The notes under the pieces were generated by a model. It was not told the DNA's origin. It worked only from the letters and a program-made list of their open reading frames with translations, and made no database searches. From positions 1 to 8,696 of the forward strand of contig JACZWF010000056.1 of the NCBI GenBank assembly GCA_022572285.1: a stretch of DNA of 8,696 nt. Reading direction: 5' to 3'. The translations under genes were made by a program, and so were the position numbers. The DNA comes from Nitrososphaerota archaeon. GTDB lineage: Archaea > Thermoproteota > Nitrososphaeria > Nitrososphaerales > UBA57. Position 1 is the stretch's first letter. Every line of letters begins with the position of its first letter. Positions 1 to 6,913 of this stretch are shown piece after piece.

Positions 1-1
1 A

Positions 2-1024
2 TCATTCTCCTTCATGCTCACTAGCAATCACGGAGTAATAGTTGGACGAGATTGTATGGGTGGCAAACCACTTTACCTAGGAAGGAAAGGCGGTGTCAAA
101 GCAATATCTTCAGAGGTGAAGCCACTTCTAAGGATGGGTCTAGATGTTGAGCAATTTCCTCCCGGTAAGGTGTATTTATTGGAACACGATAAGGACCTTT
201 TCCAATTTACATCTAAGGACCTAGTTCAAAGAAAGAAAGATTCTATGATCTTGTCAAATAAAAAGGGATTCTACGATCCTGATGGGGGTGAGCTTCTACA
301 CAAACTAGAGTTATCGGTAAAGCGTAGGGTAGGAACTAGTAGGCGAATCGCTATCGGTTTCTCTGGGGGTGTAGATAGCTCTCTTATAGCTCACATCGCT
401 AACAAGCACAGCCACGTAGTGGGGATTGCCGTTGGGGCTGAAAGCTCGATAGATCAACGTGAAGCCAAGAAATATGCAGACCTTATCGGCATTGATCTAG
501 TACAGGTCGAACCAACCTTGGAGGAGGTTCGCCAATTACGGGATAAGATAAGAAATCTAGCTGAAGTTACTACCCTAATTGACGAGAGCATCGCAATGGG
601 ATTCCACTTGGCGGCAAAAGCTGCTAGAAACGCTGGATGTGATAAAATGTTCGTTGGTCAACTTGCTGACGAGCTTTTCGGGGGATATGCCAGATATATC
701 AAAGCCCATTGCTCCGGAAATGATGATGTCATGAAAATGATGGGCACTGACGTGTTGAACGCGGCAAAGCACAACTTTGAAAGAGACGAGAAGTCTAGTT
801 CACCGTTTGTCGACCTCGAGATTCCCTATTCATCACTAGGCGTGGTTGAATATGGAATGCTATGTCCAGCGAACTGGAAATTCAACTGTTCGATCGGCAT
901 TGGGAAAGTCATTCTGAGGAAGGCAGCAATAACGGCGGGATTACCTGAGAAAATAGCGCTCAGGCCAAAAAAGGCAATTCAATACAGTTCAGGACTCCTG
1001 AAACTCCTGTCGAGACTACGATAA
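2..1024 (+). CDS. asnB: Asparagine synthetase-like protein (glutamine-hydrolysing type), 5'-truncated by the window edge
   Basis: Asparagine synthetases of this type make asparagine from aspartate, ATP and an amide nitrogen, in the cytoplasm. The frame is open to the left edge, and the residues around the first ATG (base 14) read as the end of a class II glutaminase domain (VIVGRDCMGGKPLYLG, matching the family's RDxxGxKPLYYG), so that ATG is internal and the true start lies outside. The synthetase half follows: a PP-loop ATP-binding motif SGGVDSS near base 360, and GQLADELFGGYARY near base 655, which matches the family's G-x-x-ADE-x-x-GGY signature. The C-terminal RPKKAIQYSSG region is also typical. 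The gene stops with TAA and converges on the archease gene, with 33 bases between them. The glutaminase Cys cannot be seen here. Family assignment is firm; substrate (aspartate or a related acid) is inferred. Confidence 0.88.
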   Translation, partial: SFSFMLTSNHGVIVGRDCMGGKPLYLGRKGGVKAISSEVKPLLRMGLDVEQFPPGKVYLLEHDKDLFQFTSKDLVQRKKDSMILSNKKGFYDPDGGELLHKLELSVKRRVGTSRRIAIGFSGGVDSSLIAHIANKHSHVVGIAVGAESSIDQREAKKYADLIGIDLVQVEPTLEEVRQLRDKIRNLAEVTTLIDESIAMGFHLAAKAARNAGCDKMFVGQLADELFGGYARYIKAHCSGNDDVMKMMGTDVLNAAKHNFERDEKSSSPFVDLEIPYSSLGVVEYGMLCPANWKFNCSIGIGKVILRKAAITAGLPEKIALRPKKAIQYSSGLLKLLSRLR

Positions 1025-1057
1025 TAGTTTTCCAGCTTTACATCAGCGCGCGCTAGA

Positions 1058-1498
1058 TCACGTATCTAAGACTACCATTCCGATCCAGGTATCTCCCCTT
1101 TTCTCAAGTTTGAACTTGTGCATAGTCACTGCTTTAACGTCCGCTGATAGTCGGTGTTTTTCCGAGTCTATCTCCTCACCAAATATCCTTGCTTCCAGAA
1201 CATAGTCGTTAGGTCCAGGGAAGATATTTATCTCGAATCCGCTAAAGAGCAATCTCTCGGCATCTTTATAGTAGACAAGCTTTTGCAGGAAATCAAAAAG
1301 GAGGTATTCGAGACTATCAGATCTAATCTTCACCTCTCGCTCAGTTACCTTGGCAACGCTTTCCAAGTCATCTACCATTATGTTCGATACTGCCTTTGCT
1401 GAATCCGTGAAAACCTCCTTTAGCGTATGGCCTGACACCTCAAATGCTGCATCGGCAATTGCTACATCTTCCAAATACCTGTACGGCAATCTTCTCAA
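1058..1498 (-). CDS. Archease (RtcB cofactor)
   Basis: Archease promotes guanylylation and multiple turnover of the RNA ligase RtcB. The 146-residue product has the usual archease length and layout: an N-terminal YRYLEDVAIADAAF strand, a central segment LEYLLFDFLQKLVYYKD that resembles the family's LLVDWLNELLYLFD, then VKAVTMHKFKLEKRG and the terminal VVLDT. The acidic residues D16 and D145 sit where the family's metal-binding aspartates are expected. The common HTAD motif is replaced by a DVAIAD form. The start is a TTG, 2 nt after the rtcB stop. An in-frame TAA at 1510-1508 leaves no ATG or GTG upstream, so TTG is the best choice. The close spacing implies cotranscription and translational coupling with rtcB. 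The gene ends with TGA facing the asparagine synthetase gene. Confidence 0.9.
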   Translation of the reverse strand: MRRLPYRYLEDVAIADAAFEVSGHTLKEVFTDSAKAVSNIMVDDLESVAKVTEREVKIRSDSLEYLLFDFLQKLVYYKDAERLLFSGFEINIFPGPNDYVLEARIFGEEIDSEKHRLSADVKAVTMHKFKLEKRGDTWIGMVVLDT

Positions 1499-1500
1499 TC

Positions 1501-2955
1501 CTACCCCTTAACATTCCCTATTGGAACAAATCTAACAACTTTCCTAGAGATTCCTGAATCAACGGTTGCCTTTACTACCTCGTCTATGTCTTTGTACGCT
1601 GCTCCTGCCTCTTCTGCAAGACCTGACAATGAGACTGAACGTACATAGATACCACGATTCAACATATCCATTCGGAGCTTTTCGCCACTGAACAGTCTCT
1701 TTGCTCTAGTCCTACTCATCGTTCTTCCACTTCCATGTGCTGTGCTTGCAAAAGTTTCTAGATGCGCTCTTTCTGTGCCGAGTAGGAGGTAAGATCCCGT
1801 TTCCATGCTGCCCCCAATTATCACTGGTTGACCTAGATTGCGATAGATCGATGGGATTTCTTCCCTCCCCGGACCGAAAGCTCGCGTTGCCCCTTTCCGG
1901 TGCACCAGCAGCGGTTTCGATTTGCCATTGACAGTGTGGGTTTCGATCTTTGCCGTGTTATGAGCTACATCATATACCATCGATAATCCAAGTTTTTCAG
2001 CCTCTCTGCCGAAAACCTTCGTGAATACCTCTCTTATTCGGTGAAGGATCGTTTGCCGATTGGCAAAGGACATATTGATAGCTCCTTTCATTGCAGAGAA
2101 ATAATTCTGTCCTTCCTCAGATTGAAAGGGTGCCGAAGCCAATTCCCGGTCCAAAACCTTAATGCCATACTTGCTCTCCATAACCTTCAAGAAGACCTGC
2201 AGATAATCCGTTGCGACCTGATGGCCGAACCCACGACTTCCACAATGGAACATTATTACAACTTGATTTGGGAATATACCCATAATCGCTGCGGCTTCCT
2301 TGTCGAAGATATACTCAGGCTTCACTACCTGGATCTCAAGGTAATGGTTTCCTGAACCGAGGGTGCCAATTTGCCTGAGGCCCCTCTTCACCGCTAGCGG
2401 GGATATCATGGATGGAACTGCGCCCTCGATCATCCCGTCCTCCTCAGTTTTCTCTAGGTCTTCCTCCCAACCATAACCGTGTTCTACGCACCACTTTGCT
2501 CCATACTGGGTTATCTCTAGGAACTCGGAGGCAGATAGTCTTACGAACCCCGATGAGCCGACTCCCGCAGGAACCTTTTGGTAAAGTTGATCGACCAGCT
2601 CACGCAGACGAGGCTTTACCTCGTTAAATGTGAGGTTTGTCAGGACGAGCCTCATCCCGCAATTAATGTCAAATCCGATTCCACCAGGAGAGATGATCCC
2701 CTCTTGAATGTCCATTGCTGCGACGCCTCCGATAGGGAATCCGTAACCGCTATGAGCATCAGGCATCACACAGGCATACTTCTGTATCCCTGGCAGAGTC
2801 GCTACGTTAGTAATCTGTTCTATAACGTACTGGTCAATGTCGTTTATAAGATTCTGTGTTGCAAAAATCCTAACCGGGACTTTCATACCCTCTTTGACCT
2901 CAGCGCCGATTTCCCACACAGTGTCCGAAATCCTCTTCATCGGGGGTGCACCCAT
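1501..2955 (-). CDS. rtcB: RNA-splicing ligase RtcB
   Basis: RtcB joins 2',3'-cyclic phosphate or 3'-phosphate ends to 5'-hydroxyl RNA ends using GTP and Mn2+. In archaea it seals tRNA exons after intron removal. The 484-residue product is full length. Metal and guanylate ligands are all visible: D96 and C99 in GGIGFDINCGMRL, N203 and H204 in GSGNHYLE, H237 in MFHCGSRGFGH, H332 in YDVAHNTAK, and H407 in STAHGSGRTMSR, the histidine that carries GMP. Their spacing agrees with the well-studied Pyrococcus enzyme (D95, C98, H203, H234, H329, H404). No intein or frameshift interrupts it. The first ATG is preceded by GGAG five bases upstream (2964-2961), which favours it over the ATG five codons later. 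The gene has its own TATA-like element and is followed 2 nt later by archease. Confidence 0.97.
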   Translation of the reverse strand: MGAPPMKRISDTVWEIGAEVKEGMKVPVRIFATQNLINDIDQYVIEQITNVATLPGIQKYACVMPDAHSGYGFPIGGVAAMDIQEGIISPGGIGFDINCGMRLVLTNLTFNEVKPRLRELVDQLYQKVPAGVGSSGFVRLSASEFLEITQYGAKWCVEHGYGWEEDLEKTEEDGMIEGAVPSMISPLAVKRGLRQIGTLGSGNHYLEIQVVKPEYIFDKEAAAIMGIFPNQVVIMFHCGSRGFGHQVATDYLQVFLKVMESKYGIKVLDRELASAPFQSEEGQNYFSAMKGAINMSFANRQTILHRIREVFTKVFGREAEKLGLSMVYDVAHNTAKIETHTVNGKSKPLLVHRKGATRAFGPGREEIPSIYRNLGQPVIIGGSMETGSYLLLGTERAHLETFASTAHGSGRTMSRTRAKRLFSGEKLRMDMLNRGIYVRSVSLSGLAEEAGAAYKDIDEVVKATVDSGISRKVVRFVPIGNVKG

Positions 2956-2993
2956 ATCTGCTCCTGCCTCAAACCGAGAGCAATAACTGGGCG

Positions 2994-3002
2994 CTATAAA
3001 GG
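2994..3002 (-). promoter_or_regulatory. Putative TATA box of rtcB-archease
   Basis: The minus strand reads CCTTTATAG here, about 40 bases before the rtcB ATG. Counting about 25 bases on puts the transcription start near 2973, giving a leader of roughly 18 nt that contains the GGAG ribosome site. It lies in the 98-base gap after the PAC2-family gene, so rtcB-archease can probably be transcribed on its own. Based on sequence and spacing only. Confidence 0.5.
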
Positions 3003-3053
3003 ATGCCCTTTGCGGACCTATTAGGGTGCTAAGAGAGGTTGAGGACTTACACT

Positions 3054-3824
3054 TTAGCTGATATACCCTGGGCCCTTCTCTGGCTGTTCTCCCTTTCCTA
3101 TAGGTTTTTCCTGGGACCTCATTCGCATTTGTTCTATCGTCTGAATGACTGACTCGGTCTCTTTTGCTCTAGATTCCAAATTGGCCAAGTTCAACTTGAT
3201 ACTTAGAAGCTGACTCAGTATCACCAAAACTGCCTGAGAGGCCTTCGCATCAATGATGTATCCAGAGGTTTCACCCAGAAGAGATGCGCCGGTTAGACCC
3301 TTCTTTTTTGCCACTCCAATTAAAACGCCATTCATTCCCGTTATAGTACCTTCACTCATTTTCACGACTCCTTTTCTTTCTAGCTCTTTGGCGAAGTCGA
3401 CGCTTGTGGCCGTTCCATATACTTTTGGCTCCTTGACGAAAGCACCAGTAATATAAGCTGCGAGGGTGAACACAGTCTCAGTTCCCAATTCATGAGCAAC
3501 CTCCACGACGCGCTCGGATATTTCATAATTGGCATCTGGCGATATGGGCTGAGAGTCCCCAGTAAAGATTAAGAGATCTGGCCGGGATTGATTAGCGGTG
3601 ACTGCATAGAGCACATTTTTCATTAATTCGGATGTACCGTCAGGCTTTATGATTATCTGGGGAGGAAAGGAGGAGCTATAGACCTCGCCGATGGGAATTG
3701 CATCCAGCTCACTCACAAGATGATCAACGGCTAGTTTACCCACATATCCACTCCCAGGCAATCCGCAAATCAGAATCGGATTATTGAGGCCTGGTTTTTG
3801 GAGTATCCTAATCTCGACTGTCAT
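3054..3824 (-). CDS. PAC2-family protein (archaeal proteasome assembly chaperone homologue)
   Basis: The PAC2 family includes eukaryotic proteasome assembly chaperones and the archaeal PbaA/PbaB proteins; PbaB-like members help assemble or activate the 20S proteasome. The 256-residue product has the typical N-terminal strand and glycine-rich loop (ILICGLPGSGYVGKLAVDHL), a DLLIFTGDSQP strand-turn in the middle, and GTITGMNGVLIGVAKKKGL with an ALLGETSG-like GASLLGETSGY further on, all usual for the family. The last 60 residues change character: a probable helical or coiled segment (LESRAKETESVIQTIEQMR) and then a flexible charged tail ending PGYIS. The tail has Tyr as third-last residue, not second-last as a proteasome-docking HbYX tail requires. 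The ATG start has no ribosome site and lies close behind a TATA-like element, suggesting a leaderless or nearly leaderless mRNA. Exact partner is inferred. Confidence 0.85.
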   Translation of the reverse strand: MTVEIRILQKPGLNNPILICGLPGSGYVGKLAVDHLVSELDAIPIGEVYSSSFPPQIIIKPDGTSELMKNVLYAVTANQSRPDLLIFTGDSQPISPDANYEISERVVEVAHELGTETVFTLAAYITGAFVKEPKVYGTATSVDFAKELERKGVVKMSEGTITGMNGVLIGVAKKKGLTGASLLGETSGYIIDAKASQAVLVILSQLLSIKLNLANLESRAKETESVIQTIEQMRMRSQEKPIGKGEQPEKGPGYIS

Positions 3825-3851
3825 TTATTTAGGAGGGGTGATACTTCTACC

Positions 3852-3858
3852 GTATTAA
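3852..3858 (-). promoter_or_regulatory. Putative TATA box of the PAC2-family gene
   Basis: The minus strand reads TTTAATA here within ATTTAATACG, 28 bases before the ATG at 3824. The expected transcription start is about 3830, so the mRNA would have a leader of only a few bases. This agrees with the lack of a Shine-Dalgarno sequence on this strand. It lies in the 48-base gap between the regulator gene and the PAC2-family gene. Confidence 0.45.
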
Positions 3859-3872
3859 ATCTAGTGCATTAT

Positions 3873-4448
3873 TCATTGTGAGAAAATTGCATCATTACGC
3901 CAACTATCTTTCAGGAACCCCTTCTTCATATTCACCATTGGAATATAATTATGGAATAGACGTATCGAGGGTCCAAGCCTTATCGTGGAAACATTCACTA
4001 TCGAGTCCCTACCGTGATTTTTTTGGAGAGATGGAACTATTCGTGAGTTAAAGCCGGCGTTAATCTCGTCGTCAGTTCTCCCCTCAATAATCATCACAAG
4101 GGCTGTGTGACCATCGATTTCAGCTATATGAGACTCATAGATCAACTCGGTGAAAACAGTCCTGACATTTCGTTCCTCGTGTATTTCGCGTATTAACGTT
4201 TCTTGAGTGATCCCCAACTTGAAAGTAATCAAATAGAGATGGCGTGAGGGAAATCGACCTGTTCCATTCGCACCCATGTCGAGCTGAGTATAATAGCTTA
4301 TTAATTCTAGTTCCTCCATCCTCTTGCGCTTCCTGTTGACGGTCCTAACTGGAATTCCAGTTCTCCGACTGATCCGGTTATCAGAAACCCTTGGGTTCCG
4401 TATAAGTTCTCTGACTATGAGCAAATCGTTAATGTCCAATGTATTCAC
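3873..4448 (-). CDS. Lrp/AsnC-type transcriptional regulator
   Basis: A 191-residue DNA-binding protein. Residues 5-52 form a winged helix-turn-helix of Lrp/AsnC type: a first helix in DINDLLIVRELIRNP, then SDNRISRRTGIPVRTVNRKRKRMEELELI with the arginine-rich recognition helix. Residues from about 60 to 160 are a beta-alpha domain in the position of the Lrp ligand-binding domain (RHLYLITFKLGI, HTALVMIIEGRTDDE), but its similarity to the standard RAM domain is weak, so the effector is unknown. A basic, aromatic C-terminal tail follows. The start is GTG, with GGGGTGA four bases upstream as ribosome site; the overlapping ATG at 4450 is in another frame and meets TGA at once. The gene diverges from the glutamate synthase genes and shares their promoter region, which makes control of glutamate synthesis and of itself a reasonable inference. 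Confidence 0.82.
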   Translation of the reverse strand: MNTLDINDLLIVRELIRNPRVSDNRISRRTGIPVRTVNRKRKRMEELELISYYTQLDMGANGTGRFPSRHLYLITFKLGITQETLIREIHEERNVRTVFTELIYESHIAEIDGHTALVMIIEGRTDDEINAGFNSRIVPSLQKNHGRDSIVNVSTIRLGPSIRLFHNYIPMVNMKKGFLKDSWRNDAIFSQ

Positions 4449-4463
4449 ATTTTCACCCCATCC

Positions 4464-4479
4464 TGACCGAATTAGGTCA
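4464..4479. promoter_or_regulatory. Candidate operator palindrome for the Lrp/AsnC-type regulator
   Basis: TGACCGAATTAGGTCA is a 16-bp inverted repeat with seven of eight base pairs matched (TGACC arms around a central AATT). It lies 15 bp before the regulator's GTG start and covers the position where its transcript should begin (about 25 bp from the TATA box at 4495-4504). A dimeric winged-helix protein bound here would block its own promoter. I saw no second copy elsewhere in the window. The link to the regulator is inferred from position. Confidence 0.5.
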
Positions 4480-4494
4480 TCTCTGTATGTGAAA

Positions 4495-4504
4495 GGATAT
4501 AAAG
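4495..4504. promoter_or_regulatory. Divergent TATA box serving the regulator and glutamate synthase genes
   Basis: GGATATAAAG on the plus strand reads CTTTATATCC on the minus strand, so the same element can act as an archaeal TATA box in both directions. On the plus strand a purine-rich GAAAGG, resembling a BRE, precedes it. The expected starts are about 4475 (minus, regulator) and 4525 (plus, glutamate synthase). The plus-strand leader would then be very short. Two transcription units may compete for one TBP site. Confidence 0.5.
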
Positions 4505-4540
4505 AGTTTCAACCCAAAGGCTCAAGGAAGGGAAATCAAT

Positions 4541-6913
4541 CTGACAAGCCAGGTAGCTAGTTACACACGGATTCCACTGAGCAGACAGAAGGAGTTTTGG
4601 ACCCAAGGGAAGATCGAGCATATACGAAAGCTCGCAGAATCAGGGAGAGCATCCTCGCTTTGGGAGGATCATTCGGGAAGCTTCCGAGTGTTGGATCGGA
4701 TTGTTTTTCGCGATCTGGATCCGGTCTCGTCCAATCGGGAATTTCTGCCTCAGCGAGATAATCCAAGTCTGGTAAATGAAATTGATACGGCGGTAGAGTT
4801 GGCTTACGGAAGAATCAAGCTCGATACCCCGATTTATCTCGGTGATATGTCATTTGGGGCACTTAGTGGAATTCCCAATATTGCTCTTGCAAGGGCCGCT
4901 GATCGGACTGGTGTTCTTACAGGTACAGGTGAAGGGGGCCTTAATGTCGAGGTCTCGAAATCAGAAAGAATAACGATTCAATGGGCATCAGGGAGATTTG
5001 GCGTCGACATAGATGTTCTGAAATCAGGTCTCGGCATTGTAATCAAGGTAGGTCAGGGAGCAAAACCAGGAATTGGGGGCCACCTTCCAGCGTTAAAGGT
5101 AACTGAACCCATATCCTTGGCCAGGAGAATTCCAGCGGGAAAGGATGCAATCTCGCCCGCACCTCATCATGATATCTACTCTATAGAAGACCTGGGTCAA
5201 CGGATCTGGGCTCTGAAGGAGGCAACTGGGAAGCCGGTATTCGTCAAAGTTGGTGCTACCAATTACGTTCCTTACATCGCTTCAGGGATCGCTAGAATGG
5301 GCGCCGACGGCATAATAATGGATGGGCACGGTGCTGGAACTGGGGCTGCGCCAGCTGTGGTTAAGGACAATGTCGGGCTTCCGATAGATTTAGCGGTCTC
5401 GTGGGTCGACAGGATCCTGAGAGAACAAGGACTCAGAGATGGATTTTCAGTAATTGCTGCGGGTATGGTGAGTAGTGCTGAGGATTCGGCAAAGCTTATG
5501 GCGCTCGGTGCTGATGCCGTAAGCATAGGTACAGCTACCCTCATCGGGATGGGATGTTTAATGGTTCATAAATGCCATCTCGGTTTCTGCCCGGCGGTGT
5601 TAACGAACAAGATTACTGCAAATCCGGCGAAAGTCCTATCGATGGAGAAATCCGTGGAATGGACATCCAACCTGATTTGGGGGTGGCAAGAAGAGTTGAG
5701 GTGGATACTTCGAGCTTTAGGTCTTAAGAGAGCAGTTGATTTGATCGGCAGAAGGGACTTAATTCAGGGGATCAACCTCAATCCTGAGACTGCCGAGGTA
5801 CTCGGCATAGACACAGAGAAAACCACTTTCCCCCTCGTAGGGTTCTCCCCCGAAGTGATTGAATATGCAGAAGATGATGCTGATTATTGGGATGATGCTT
5901 CTAAGGGGCATTTGCAGCAGCTTTCAGGGACAACGGGGCGATCTCCTGGCGAGGCTATGATTACGAGTATGGGCTCCATTGCACCGCCACTTGTCGACAA
6001 ACCTCGAGCGATATTGGACTGGTTGGTATGTGATGGAGCTCAGGTCACTCGCCCCAGCATTGACCCGTATAGGGAAGAGATAGAGACTACATGCTATCTA
6101 GCGAATGGGATGATCAGGCTCTCTTCCCCATTCTTTTTTGGAAGAGTACCTAGCGGCTCGAAGAAGCTTAGAGAGATCTTCACTCGGGTGGCATTCTCAA
6201 TGGGATTGATTTTCGATACAGATGACAGCGCAATGACCAGCACCTTAGGGAGAGCGCTCGTCCTTGAAGGGGAAGGACTGCTATCATCCAATTCTAGTTC
6301 TCTCCCATGTGCCGTGACGGTAGAGCTTCTTGAGGAATTGGATTTCGAAAAAGATCTCGAGCGCTTTCGCAAGATCAATGTACCGATATTCTTACGGGTC
6401 CCCTCGTCAGAGGAGACCATATCGAAGTTGGACAGTATCGCCCAAACAGGGATTTCTGCGATACTTGTAGATGGGGATATCCCGTCGGATTCACGAATCG
6501 ATATTGCAATCTCTGTCGCCGAGATCGATAAGATTCTTCGGCGCCGAGTTTGGGACGGGGAACCACGAAGGAGCCAGTTAGATCTTCTCGCTTCGGGGAG
6601 CAGAATCAGGGGCGCTGCCGACATCTTCAAACTCATAGCATTGGGAGCGGATGCAGTGGGGATTAGCAAATCAGCACTGATAGGCATTGGTTATACAGCT
6701 GAAAAGTTGGAGAGATTCGACTTTGAAGTGGGTCGTGAAAGGCTGGAGAATCTTGTCCTTGGACTTCAGAAAGAGGTGAAGCTTCTAGCCGGAGCGGCTG
6801 GAGTCAGCTCCGTTCATAAATCACTAACTGGGAATAGAGAATTACTTCGATCCATAGATCTGGATCCGATCAAAAGGAGGCGACTAGACGTAAAAGCCGG
6901 GGGTGCACTCTAA
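4541..6913 (+). CDS. gltB: Glutamate synthase FMN/iron-sulphur (synthase) subunit with a second, degenerate synthase domain
   Basis: The synthase domain turns 2-oxoglutarate plus ammonia into glutamate using electrons passed through FMN and a 3Fe-4S cluster. Numbering from the only GTG, at 4688: MSFGALSG (residues 54-61), GQGAKPGIGG, the barrel strand VFVKVGA, GADGIIMDGHGAG, and ALGADAVSIGTATLIG lead to C290, C296 and C301 in the C-x5-C-x4-C pattern of the 3Fe-4S site. After a linker, bases about 6050-6880 (RPSIDPYREEIET onward) repeat the domain: ALGADAVGISKSALIG again, then NLVLGLQKEV, but the MSFGALS motif and the cysteine loop are gone. Family-like sequence (SRQKEFWTQGKIEHIRKLAESGR) continues upstream of 4688 to a stop at 4490, with no ATG, GTG or TTG. 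I place the start at CTG 4541, eight bases after a purine-rich GGAAGGG; ATC 4535 and ATT 4571 are alternatives. Start uncertain, function firm. Confidence 0.88.
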   Translation: MTSQVASYTRIPLSRQKEFWTQGKIEHIRKLAESGRASSLWEDHSGSFRVLDRIVFRDLDPVSSNREFLPQRDNPSLVNEIDTAVELAYGRIKLDTPIYLGDMSFGALSGIPNIALARAADRTGVLTGTGEGGLNVEVSKSERITIQWASGRFGVDIDVLKSGLGIVIKVGQGAKPGIGGHLPALKVTEPISLARRIPAGKDAISPAPHHDIYSIEDLGQRIWALKEATGKPVFVKVGATNYVPYIASGIARMGADGIIMDGHGAGTGAAPAVVKDNVGLPIDLAVSWVDRILREQGLRDGFSVIAAGMVSSAEDSAKLMALGADAVSIGTATLIGMGCLMVHKCHLGFCPAVLTNKITANPAKVLSMEKSVEWTSNLIWGWQEELRWILRALGLKRAVDLIGRRDLIQGINLNPETAEVLGIDTEKTTFPLVGFSPEVIEYAEDDADYWDDASKGHLQQLSGTTGRSPGEAMITSMGSIAPPLVDKPRAILDWLVCDGAQVTRPSIDPYREEIETTCYLANGMIRLSSPFFFGRVPSGSKKLREIFTRVAFSMGLIFDTDDSAMTSTLGRALVLEGEGLLSSNSSSLPCAVTVELLEELDFEKDLERFRKINVPIFLRVPSSEETISKLDSIAQTGISAILVDGDIPSDSRIDIAISVAEIDKILRRRVWDGEPRRSQLDLLASGSRIRGAADIFKLIALGADAVGISKSALIGIGYTAEKLERFDFEVGRERLENLVLGLQKEVKLLAGAAGVSSVHKSLTGNRELLRSIDLDPIKRRRLDVKAGGAL
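6050..6880 (+). repeat. Second, degenerate copy of the glutamate synthase domain within the gltB product
   Basis: Within the preceding gene, this segment mirrors bases about 4740-5800 at protein level. Landmark pairs are LDTPIYLGDMSFG / LSSPFFFGRVPSG, GKPVFVKVGA / NVPIFLRVPS, LMALGADAVSIGTATLIGMG / LIALGADAVGISKSALIGIG (13 of 20 identical) and SNLIWGWQEE / ENLVLGLQKE. The loop holding the three cluster cysteines in copy one is cut from about 37 to about 18 residues in copy two and has no cysteine. The copy is still open and in frame, so it is likely structural rather than decayed. Confidence 0.75.
6899..6905 (+). promoter_or_regulatory. Ribosome binding site candidate for the amidotransferase-GXGXG gene
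   Basis: GGGGGTG inside the last codons of the synthase gene lies seven bases before ATC at 6913, normal spacing for an archaeal Shine-Dalgarno (GGAGGTG-like). It is the main reason for placing the start at the overlapped TAATC. A stronger-looking AAGGAGG at 6874-6880 is too far upstream to serve this start. Confidence 0.4.

Noticed and set aside
1045..1054. AGCGCGCGCT, a perfect 10-bp palindrome between the convergent asparagine synthetase and archease genes.
   Set aside because: Too short for a convincing hairpin terminator, no T-run follows directly, and such GC palindromes arise by chance. Not called as terminator.
3831..3842. AGGAGGGGTGAT on the plus strand, a strong Shine-Dalgarno look-alike; its complement resembles the 3' tail of 16S rRNA just before the PAC2-family ATG.
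   Set aside because: No plus-strand reading frame of useful length follows (the nearest GTG frame stops after six codons), and on the minus strand it lies at or before the expected transcription start.
4542..4555. TGACAAGCCAGGTA as a possible second operator half-site pair on the glutamate synthase side.
   Set aside because: Arm spacing differs by one base from the main palindrome and only TGAC/GGT match; also inside the proposed coding region.
4557..4766. A 69-residue minus-strand open frame over the 5' end of the glutamate synthase gene.
   Set aside because: It is antisense to protein-like sequence of the plus-strand gene and resembles no family I know.
6094..6687. A 197-residue minus-strand open frame.
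   Set aside because: Opposite the duplicated synthase domain, with serine/isoleucine-rich low-complexity composition typical of an antisense shadow.
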